Shown: positions 5,894 to 10,652 of the stretch, in pieces
How the letters are laid out: each line of letters begins with the position of its first letter
How positions within the stretch are numbered: position 1 is the first letter of the stretch
Notes under the pieces: generated by a model
The model's database searches: none
What the model was told of the DNA's origin: nothing
What the model saw: only the letters and a program-made list of their open reading frames with translations
DNA from: JAWLDB01 sp041686915
GTDB lineage: Bacteria > Bacillota > UBA994 > UBA5500
DNA: 10,652 nt
Direction of reading: 5' to 3'
NCBI GenBank assembly: GCA_041686915.1
Contig: JAWLDB010000089.1
Location: 1-10,652 of the forward strand
Position numbers and translations under genes: made by a program

Positions 5894-6457
5894 TTGTTCT
5901 ACTATTTGTTGCTCGGTTATCTAATTGGCTCAATCCCCTTCGCCTGGATTATGGGTAAGTTGTTCAAGGGTAAAGACATGCGCACAATTGGTTCACTTAA
6001 CGTGGGCACAACCAACGTCGTCAAGAACATAGGTATACTACCCGGTATCCTAACCGCTGTGGGAGATATCGGTAAGGGTTGCCTGGCAGCCTTGCTAGGT
6101 GTCCTCTCGCCATTCCCAGGATTGCAGTTCATACTCCCGGCTATAGCAATCGCCGGACATAATTGGCCACTATGGCTGCGTTTCCAGGGCGGGGGAGGCT
6201 TGGCTACTTTCATTGGCAGTAGTCTGATGCTTGCCAGTTGGCAGGTCTTAGTCGTGGCCATGGCTATCTGGGGCGTATGTGCCTGGCTTATCCGGGACCA
6301 CGATCGTAGTGCTATCCTGGCCTGCATCGCTACACCGGTGATTGTCTTCCTGCTCACTCATTCTGAACAGTCGTTGGTCTTCATCGGAAGCTCTAGCTTA
6401 GTTATTCTGCTGCGTCGGTTGCAAAGTCTCGGTTCCAAACAAACTGTTAGTGCTTAA
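5894..6457 (+). CDS. Divergent PlsY-like (acyl-phosphate:glycerol-3-phosphate acyltransferase family) membrane protein
   Basis: A 187-residue polytopic membrane protein of the PlsY family, whose canonical members move the acyl group of acyl-phosphate to glycerol-3-phosphate in the first step of phospholipid synthesis. The N-terminus FYYLLLGYLIGSIPFAWIMG is typical, followed by motif 1 R30-T-I-GSLNVGTTN41 (canonical GSGNxGATN), GDIGKG (57-62) and GHNWPLWLRF (88-97). It is divergent: motif 2 reads GGGGLAT (99-105), with glycine 101 where canonical PlsY has lysine (GGKG), and the C-terminus lacks the motif 3 H-R-x-N-I-x-R ... E block. TTG 5894 is preferred since GAGGAGGTGG lies about ten bases upstream; the GTG at 5882 overlaps that site. 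It may be a paralogue with altered activity, with a normal plsY elsewhere. No terminator is visible after it. Confidence 0.8.
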   Translation: MFYYLLLGYLIGSIPFAWIMGKLFKGKDMRTIGSLNVGTTNVVKNIGILPGILTAVGDIGKGCLAALLGVLSPFPGLQFILPAIAIAGHNWPLWLRFQGGGGLATFIGSSLMLASWQVLVVAMAIWGVCAWLIRDHDRSAILACIATPVIVFLLTHSEQSLVFIGSSSLVILLRRLQSLGSKQTVSA

Positions 6458-6487
6458 AAACCTATGCAAATTAACCCAAAAAAACCC

Positions 6488-6516
6488 TTGTAAAATACAT
6501 CCTAATACCCTATAAT
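6488..6516 (+). promoter_or_regulatory. Sigma-A-type promoter of the zinc-ribbon repeat gene
   Basis: TTGTAA at 6488-6493 and a perfect TATAAT at 6511-6516 are 17 bases apart, in an A/T-rich stretch. The transcript would start near 6523, about 36 bases before the ATG. Confidence 0.75.
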
Positions 6517-6558
6517 GGTAATAGGAACAATTATCAAGAAGAGAGGTGTAAATACTTA

Positions 6559-7380
6559 ATGGATGCAAAGAAAGTTAAGTGTGAGACATGCGGATACGTA
6601 CAAGACGCGACAGGTTTTGGCGATGTGATGCCCCCATGCCCTGAGTGCGGCGACACCAGCCACTGGGCTGTCATGAACATACCTCCGGTAGAACTCGGAG
6701 AAGAGGGGAAGAAGGCCGCAGACCATGCGATGGATCAGGCCAAGGAGACCGGGTTTGAGGACATAGTGCCGGCATCACCTGAGTCGGGCGATATGAGCAC
6801 CGTCGCCTTAAATAGCATTAGGCCGGTTAAGGACGATGGCGAAGCTCCGAAACGCGAGCCAGGTGAGCCCAACAAGGAGACCGGGTTTGAGGACATCATG
6901 CCAGCATCGCCAGAGTCGGGCGATATGAGCACAGTCGCCTTAAATAGCATCAAGCCGGTTGATGACGATGGCGAGGCCCCAAAACGCGAGCCAGGTGAGC
7001 CTAACAAGGAGAGCGGGTTTGAGGACATAGTGCCGGCATCGCCAGAGTCGGGCGATATGAGCACCGTCGCCTTAAACAGCATCAGGCCGGTTGATGACGA
7101 TGGCGAAGCGCCAAAACGCGAGCCCGGCGAGCCTAACAAGGAGAGCGGGTTTGAGGACATAGTGCCGGCGTCGCCAGAGTCGGGCGATATGAGCACAGTC
7201 GCCTTAAATAGCATCAAGCCGGTTAAGGATGAGCCCGTGGTGCGGAAGAAGCAGGAGTACAAGTGCAAGAACTGCGGCGAAGCCGTTAGTGCTTACGGAG
7301 ACGAGTTACCACCTTGTCCCGAATGTGGCGGCATCAGTAACTGGGTGTTGGCTAGTCTCGGCGTCGGCAATCAGCAATAA
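6559..7380 (+). CDS. Protein with two terminal zinc ribbons and four internal 44-residue repeats
   Basis: A 273-residue soluble, acidic protein. A four-cysteine zinc ribbon stands at each end: C8-x2-C11 ... C27-x2-C30, and C236-x2-C239 ... C253-x2-C256, both with P-P-C-P-E-C-G as in rubrerythrin-type ribbons. Between them are repeats of 44 residues starting at K62, K106, K150 and K194 (the last one shorter, to about 226), each containing GFEDI-[VM]-PASPESGD followed by MSTVALNSI and a charged linker rich in E, P, K and G. The repeats have no cysteine. Residues 64-90 of the first repeat align without gaps to residues 18-44 of the N-terminal ribbon, with 14 of 27 identical and both CPEC cysteines replaced by serine. 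ATG 6559 follows AGAGGTG with a ten-base gap and a good promoter. Its function is unknown; the ribbons suggest metal, nucleic-acid or protein binding. Confidence 0.88.
   Translation: MDAKKVKCETCGYVQDATGFGDVMPPCPECGDTSHWAVMNIPPVELGEEGKKAADHAMDQAKETGFEDIVPASPESGDMSTVALNSIRPVKDDGEAPKREPGEPNKETGFEDIMPASPESGDMSTVALNSIKPVDDDGEAPKREPGEPNKESGFEDIVPASPESGDMSTVALNSIRPVDDDGEAPKREPGEPNKESGFEDIVPASPESGDMSTVALNSIKPVKDEPVVRKKQEYKCKNCGEAVSAYGDELPPCPECGGISNWVLASLGVGNQQ
6742..7236 (+). repeat. In-frame tandem repeat, 132-base unit, about 3.75 copies
   Basis: Units begin at 6742, 6874, 7006 and 7138. Copies are highly similar at DNA level, differing mostly at synonymous sites and at a few positions (ETG/ESG, IRPV/IKPV, and K or D after it). 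The similarity implies recent expansion or ongoing homogenisation, and the copy number may vary between strains. Confidence 0.92.
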
Positions 7381-7388
7381 GAAAGCAT

Positions 7389-7416
7389 CAGCCCCTCGCG
7401 AGAGGGGCTGTTCTTA
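7389..7416. terminator. Bidirectional terminator between convergent genes
   Basis: A perfect 9-bp stem, CAGCCCCTC/GAGGGGCTG, with loop GCGA (7389-7410) is followed by TTCTTA. It lies 8 bases after the zinc-ribbon gene and just past the 3' end of the minus-strand NTF2-like gene. U-tails are short on both sides. Confidence 0.75.
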
Positions 7417-7422
7417 TGGGTC

Positions 7423-8580
7423 TCATATCCGCTCAGAGGGTATTTTGTCCTCGAAAATCCAGTAAAAGGGGAGCGATATCTGCAGCGTCTGGATAGCCCA
7501 GGTGGCTCCTTCGCGGCTGAAGGCTACCTCCAGGCGGAAGGGGACATTATACTCGCTGCCACTGGCGATATCCTTGATGGTGGTGACTATGCCAAGCTGG
7601 GTGCGCAATAGCTTTTCTTTAGCTGGTACATCAGACTCAAGCAACTGATGGAGCTCCGCTACCTGCTTGGCAAGGGCTGTTTCAGTATCCATTGATTTGT
7701 GAGCAATCCCGCCACACACTACCCAGGCCAAGTCTCCGCGCTCAAATGTCAGAGCATGATCGAAGTCCGGGCTAAGGGTACCCATTTGCTCCTGTAGAGC
7801 GGCCAGCTTCTCTGCTACGTTCCCAGGCTGAATGCATACATCCTGGGGAGTGATGACCAAATGTAACCCCTGCTGGGGAAAGCGTCCGGCAACTGCTGCT
7901 ACGTCTCCGCCGGATAGTTGCGTGACGATACCTCGCACCTCGCCAATTAGCTCCCCGTGTAACGGTGATTGTTCGAACCCGGCAGTATTAAACGTGGGCC
8001 CTTTATACAGCTGATCGAGATATGGCGTACCATGGCGCTGATCGGGTGATGAGGCGCTTGGTAGGCAGAACTGTATGTACTCAAACTTCCATCTGCCTTG
8101 GTCCTCTCGCAGCACGCCCGTTAATCTGACTGGCCAAAGGTAGGCGCGCTCTGCTTCCTCTCGCGGGAAGAGGTAGTGTGCCAGACCCCAGGAGAGGGTG
8201 GTCAGCGCTTCCAATGGTCCCTTCTCAGCTGCCTCCAACTGGTTCTTGGGGAAATGCAGTAAGCGCTCATTGGTAGCCTCGTCTGTCTTGAAGACATATT
8301 TGACACTCGCTACAACTGCAAACCAAAATGCATCGCCCACCTGGTGGAATAGGGCTTTTTCAGGATCGACGCGGAAGTCGTTCCAGTACATCCAGTCATT
8401 CTTGATCAAATTCTTGGCTTGTTCCAAGCCTAGACAAAGCTCGCCTTCACTGGTGCCGAGGATAACTGTGGTGGGGCTGTTGATGAACAGCTCTTCCATG
8501 AAGGCGTCTAGTCGGTCTACATCACGCCTTACATACCCGTCATTGAACTTCTGCAGAACCTGTTTCAGTTCGTTCAGCAT
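7423..8580 (-). CDS. Two-domain NTF2/SnoaL-like fold protein
   Basis: A 385-residue cytosolic protein built from two NTF2-like (SnoaL_3-type) halves, roughly residues 1-178 and 205-376. The first half has the opening helix LKQVLQKFNDGYVRRDVDRL with FMEE, then GDAFWFAVVASVKYVF (82-97), VRLTGVLRED and GRWKFEYIQFCLP (162-174). The second repeats the plan: RGIVTQLSGGDVAAVAGRF, GDLAWVVCGGIAH (282-294), FRLEVAFSRE and TWAIQTLQISLP. The parallel endings (W-K-F-x-x-I-Q-F-C-L-P and W-A-I-x-x-L-Q-I-S-L-P) support an internal duplication. NTF2-like proteins form ligand-binding cones and include isomerases and many proteins of unknown role, so no function is assigned. ATG 8580 follows AAGGGGGT with a suitable gap. 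No partner gene is adjacent in the same direction. Confidence 0.75.
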   Translation of the reverse strand: MLNELKQVLQKFNDGYVRRDVDRLDAFMEELFINSPTTVILGTSEGELCLGLEQAKNLIKNDWMYWNDFRVDPEKALFHQVGDAFWFAVVASVKYVFKTDEATNERLLHFPKNQLEAAEKGPLEALTTLSWGLAHYLFPREEAERAYLWPVRLTGVLREDQGRWKFEYIQFCLPSASSPDQRHGTPYLDQLYKGPTFNTAGFEQSPLHGELIGEVRGIVTQLSGGDVAAVAGRFPQQGLHLVITPQDVCIQPGNVAEKLAALQEQMGTLSPDFDHALTFERGDLAWVVCGGIAHKSMDTETALAKQVAELHQLLESDVPAKEKLLRTQLGIVTTIKDIASGSEYNVPFRLEVAFSREGATWAIQTLQISLPFYWIFEDKIPSERI

Positions 8581-8650
8581 TGCATGACCCCCTTAGTAAC
8601 CAAAGCCATAACACCACGTAGAATTATACTGGAGATGCGTGGGTCATGCA
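8581..8650. promoter_or_regulatory. 10-bp inverted repeat bracketing the NTF2-like gene's -10 and ribosome binding site
   Basis: TGCATGACCC (8581-8590) and GGGTCATGCA (8641-8650) are perfect inverted copies 50 bases apart. The first, read on the minus strand, contains part of the Shine-Dalgarno site and touches the ATG. A perfect minus-strand TATAAT lies between them at 8628-8623, without a good -35. The arms could form an operator pair or, in a longer transcript, hide the ribosome binding site. Confidence 0.35.
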
Positions 8651-8756
8651 GGCGCAAGAACTAGTAATAGCGAAACTCTGCCCAACTCTCGTTCCTAGAC
8701 AGCAACATTGTCCTGTGTGTTCATGATATCTCCTTCCGCGGTGTGTAGTCTTCTCA

Positions 8757-8762
8757 TATAAT
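8757..8762 (+). promoter_or_regulatory. Likely -10 box of the transglutaminase-like gene
   Basis: TATAAT at 8757-8762 lies 40 bases before the ATG. The region 16-18 bases upstream (TTCCGC at 8734-8739) is a poor -35, so the promoter is weak or needs an activator. Confidence 0.4.
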
Positions 8763-8801
8763 GGGAAGTGCGTAAGCGAGAGATGGGAAAGGGTGGTTGT
8801 G

Positions 8802-9626
8802 ATGTCCGGGCGCAAGAAGATTATCGTCGGTGTGCTGGTGCTCGTAGTGCTGGCTGGTGTATATGCTGTGCAGTCCTATGCTCCCTTTGTTTTCGCCAAG
8901 ACTACGCTGCTACAATTTGATGAAAGCGAACAGGTGATTGAACCTGTATCCTGGTACTCCTACAGCGAGGAGTACCTCGCTCAGTTGCGTACCGAGTATG
9001 AACTGGAGAGCATGGTTGAAGAGTGTGTATCGGACTATGAAAAGGTGCAAGTGATAGCCAGTTGGGTGCATGGCCTCTGGGAACATGACGGGAGCAATCA
9101 GCCAGCCCAGGGTGACCCAATTTTTATCCTGCGGGAGGTGGCAAATGGTCAACGCTTCCGTTGTGTAGAATACGGTGTAGTGATTTCTGGTTGTTTGCAG
9201 TCGTTGGGCATGCAAGCACGCACTCTCGGGCTAAAAACAGCCGATGTCGAAACCCGGGCGTCGGGGGCGGGACACGTCGCCACTGAGGTATTTCTACGGG
9301 ATCTCAACAAGTGGGTGTTCATCGACGGACAATGGAACGTTATCCCCGAGCTGAATGGCATACCCCTGAATGCGGTCGAGCTGCAGTCCGCCTTGGCGCG
9401 AAAGGAAAAAGGGCTTGAATTCCCCGGCCTGTCACAGGCTGAAGCCATATTCTACAAAAAGTGGATATCCCCCTATCTGTACTACTTCGATGTATGGCCA
9501 GGCAATTATCGGTTGATGCTCGGGCCAGTGGGAGCCAAGCAGCCTACCAAGTTCCAGATTCAATACCCACTTCCGGTAGGTGAGTATACGCATTCAGTGC
9601 AGCGCTTTTACGCCGCACCACGATGA
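8802..9626 (+). CDS. Membrane-anchored transglutaminase-like domain protein
   Basis: A 274-residue protein with an N-terminal basic stretch and a hydrophobic helix (about residues 7-23, IIVGVLVLVVLAGVYAV), placing the rest outside the membrane. The core is a transglutaminase-like cysteine peptidase fold: helix EKVQVIASWVHGLWEHDG (80-97), catalytic C121 in FRCVEYG, H158 in GAGHVATEVF, and D175 in KWVFIDGQWNV. The triad is in the right order and spacing for the superfamily (transglut_core). Such domains act as proteases, cross-linkers or non-catalytic envelope modules. The C-terminal 90 residues contain many aromatic residues (KKWISPYLYYFDVWPGNYRL) and are not recognised. ATG 8802 is chosen over GTG 8793 because AAGGGTGG precedes it by five bases. 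It is monocistronic, with its own terminator. Confidence 0.82.
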   Translation: MSGRKKIIVGVLVLVVLAGVYAVQSYAPFVFAKTTLLQFDESEQVIEPVSWYSYSEEYLAQLRTEYELESMVEECVSDYEKVQVIASWVHGLWEHDGSNQPAQGDPIFILREVANGQRFRCVEYGVVISGCLQSLGMQARTLGLKTADVETRASGAGHVATEVFLRDLNKWVFIDGQWNVIPELNGIPLNAVELQSALARKEKGLEFPGLSQAEAIFYKKWISPYLYYFDVWPGNYRLMLGPVGAKQPTKFQIQYPLPVGEYTHSVQRFYAAPR

Positions 9627-9636
9627 TTATGCTTAG

Positions 9637-9671
9637 CGGGTGTGCCAATTGCACGCCCGTTCGTTTTTTAT
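9637..9671 (+). terminator. Intrinsic terminator of the transglutaminase-like gene
   Basis: The stem CGGGTGTGC/GCACGCCCG (one G-U pair) with loop CAATT is followed by TTCGTTTTTTAT. It begins ten bases after the stop codon. Confidence 0.85.
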
Positions 9672-9720
9672 GTCGGGTTGCTCCCTGGAAGGAACTCAGC
9701 AGAGTGCGCAAAAAAGGCTT

Positions 9721-9732
9721 AGTAACGTTACT
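9721..9732. promoter_or_regulatory. Perfect 12-bp palindrome before the hydrolase ribosome binding site
   Basis: AGTAACGTTACT is self-complementary and lies just upstream of GGAGGTG. It could be a regulator site. No clear promoter can be seen between the terminator at 9671 and this gene. Confidence 0.25.
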
Positions 9733-9746
9733 TTGGAGGTGCTCAA

Positions 9747-10523
9747 TTGGTCTGGAATATCTTCAAGCACGACAATGTTCTTGTTGAAGTCATGGAAGTG
9801 AAGATAGCGGCGATCCCAGCCCTTAGGTTTAGGCCTAAAGGCACTTCCAGCTGCCTGCCTACTGTCGTGTATTATCACGGCTGGCGCTCTAGCAAGGAGT
9901 TCATGCGGTTTTCTGCCTCTATCCTGGCAAGCTACGGTTATCAGGTGGTTGTGCCGGATGCACCTAAGCACGGTGCAAGGGAGCCGCTCGACTTTGATCA
10001 GCCAGATGCGCTTGATCAGTTCTGGCCAGTGGTCTGCAGAGCTGTGCAGGAGTCCAAAGGTGTGCTAGACGCTGCAGTTGACAATCATGATGCTGACCCC
10101 AAGCGGATTGCAGTGATGGGGAGCTCCATGGGTGGTTTCATCGCCTCCGGGGTGTTTGCAGCCAATCCCTCCGTCTCTTGCCTGGTCACCTTCAATGGCG
10201 CCTGTTCCTGGCTAAAAGCGGAAGAGGTGTTTAGTCGTGATGCCGGGCAGAAAAGAGTTGACTCGCTGCTTGCGGCTGAGCTGTCGGTCTACGACTTGCT
10301 GGAGAATAGGCATGTATTAAACGAGCGTCCGATACTTATGCTGCATGGAGAGGCAGACAGCGTTATTTCCATTGAGATGCAGTGTATGTTCTACCGCGAA
10401 GCTAAAGACTCTTACTGCGAGCATCCCGAACGCCTGAAGCTGATTGAAGTGCCGGGCGTAGACCACCATACCACCATGGGCATGTTTGAACTGGCAGTAG
10501 ATTGGATAAAGCAGTATCTGTAG
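9747..10523 (+). CDS. Alpha/beta hydrolase (prolyl-oligopeptidase/acyl-esterase-like)
   Basis: A 258-residue cytosolic serine hydrolase. The oxyanion-hole segment is TVVYYHGW (39-46), followed by FSASILASYGYQVVVPDAPKHG. The nucleophile is S127 in GSSMGG (125-130), the acid is likely D204 in LHGEADSVIS, and the histidine is H240 or H241 in VPGVDHHTTMG. This layout matches YitV-like/BAAT-type or S9-like esterases; the substrate is unknown. The TTG start at 9747 is decided by GGAGGTG five bases upstream; no ATG is suitably placed. A strong hairpin terminator follows. The last part of the coding sequence (10453-10512) recurs inverted at the right edge of the window. Confidence 0.88.
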   Translation: MVWNIFKHDNVLVEVMEVKIAAIPALRFRPKGTSSCLPTVVYYHGWRSSKEFMRFSASILASYGYQVVVPDAPKHGAREPLDFDQPDALDQFWPVVCRAVQESKGVLDAAVDNHDADPKRIAVMGSSMGGFIASGVFAANPSVSCLVTFNGACSWLKAEEVFSRDAGQKRVDSLLAAELSVYDLLENRHVLNERPILMLHGEADSVISIEMQCMFYREAKDSYCEHPERLKLIEVPGVDHHTTMGMFELAVDWIKQYL

Positions 10524-10550
10524 CAACGATGAGACAGTCCCATCCGCTCA

Positions 10551-10592
10551 AAAAACGGGGGACAGCACAACGCTGTCCCCCGTTTTGGTTTG
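10551..10592. terminator. Strong terminator after the alpha/beta hydrolase gene
   Basis: An 11-bp stem, CGGGGGACAGC/GCTGTCCCCCG, with loop ACAAC (10556-10582) is flanked by A-rich sequence on the left and TTTTGGTTTGG on the right. The symmetry lets it work in both directions. Confidence 0.85.
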
Positions 10593-10652
10593 GCTTTATA
10601 GAATCTACTGCCAGTTCAAACATGCCCATGGTGGTATGGTGGTCTACGCCCG
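10593..10652 (-). repeat. Inverted copy of the hydrolase gene 3' end, reaching the window edge
   Basis: Read on the minus strand from 10652, the sequence matches 10453-10512 of the hydrolase gene at 58 of 60 positions: 51 identical bases, two mismatches (GG to CT), then seven identical. It encodes GVDHHTTMGMFELAVDSIK in the same frame as the gene, but has no stop where the first copy does and reads on through the terminator hairpin. The copy continues past the window edge, so its full length is unknown. It could be a convergent paralogue, a partial inverted duplication or an assembly or amplification fold-back. Confidence 0.9.

Noticed and set aside
6742..7236. Regularly spaced direct repeats resembling a CRISPR array
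   Set aside because: The whole 132-base unit is repeated, with no unique spacers, and lies in frame within a protein gene.
6735..7268. Minus-strand ORF of 177 codons with its own protein repeats
   Set aside because: It is a mirror of the 132-base tandem repeat: repeated DNA with a unit divisible by three keeps other frames open. The plus strand has the promoter, ribosome binding site and zinc ribbons.
8624..8815. Minus-strand ORF of 63 codons between the NTF2-like and transglutaminase-like genes
   Set aside because: It covers the likely promoters of both flanking genes. It has no ribosome binding site and an atypical composition rich in His, Thr and Cys.
10402..10629. Minus-strand ORF of 75 codons at the right edge
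   Set aside because: Only the first residues match the hydrolase, through the inverted copy. The rest reads through the terminator and antisense to the hydrolase. It is better described as part of the inverted duplication.

Overview
The window looks like chromosome from an endospore-forming Bacillota, most likely a Clostridia/Peptococcaceae-type lineage. The evidence is a GerA-family spore germination gene at the left edge, strong Shine-Dalgarno sites, frequent TTG starts, sigma-A-type promoters with 17-bp spacers, and base composition that is moderately GC-rich by eye. The lineage is inferred; no rRNA or other phylogenetic marker is present. There is no tRNA, rRNA, CRISPR array, transposase or phage gene.

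Layout, left to right. (1) 1-1567, minus strand: the 5' part of a gerA-type germinant receptor gene running off the left edge, then a two-gene unit of a cysteine-rich DUF3795-type protein and a VOC (glyoxalase-fold) protein, ended by a hairpin terminator. (2) 1568-2270, about 700 bases without a long gene: a possible minus-strand promoter, a cluster of palindromes starting with GTAGGGG, a near-consensus plus-strand promoter, a 40-codon ORF with an excellent ribosome binding site, and two tandem intrinsic terminators. (3) 2271-4852, plus strand: three overlapping genes for a complete ABC-2 exporter of the COG3694/COG4587/COG4586 type. (4) 4853-5029: a second copy of the GTAGGGG palindrome and a bidirectional terminator. 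(5) 5030-5719 minus and 5894-6457 plus, divergent: a membrane-anchored PrcB-domain protein and a divergent PlsY-like membrane protein. (6) 6559-7380: a protein with a zinc ribbon at each end and four 44-residue internal repeats. (7) 7423-8580 minus: a protein with two NTF2/SnoaL-like halves. (8) 8802-9626: a membrane-anchored transglutaminase-like protein. (9) 9747-10523: an alpha/beta hydrolase, followed by a terminator and an inverted copy of the hydrolase's 3' end at the right edge.

Most of the window is independent single genes separated by their own terminators. The only clear multigene machines are the ABC exporter and the DUF3795-VOC pair. The most interesting signals are: the internal repeats of the zinc-ribbon protein, which are recognisably copies of its own ribbon with both second-knuckle cysteines turned to serine; the promoter / 40-codon ORF / tandem-terminator leader in front of the ABC operon, with no visible second promoter after the terminators; the two GTAGGGG hairpins that differ by compensatory base-pair changes; the PlsY-like protein lacking key catalytic-motif residues; and the 60-base inverted duplication at the right end, which is either real or an assembly fold-back.
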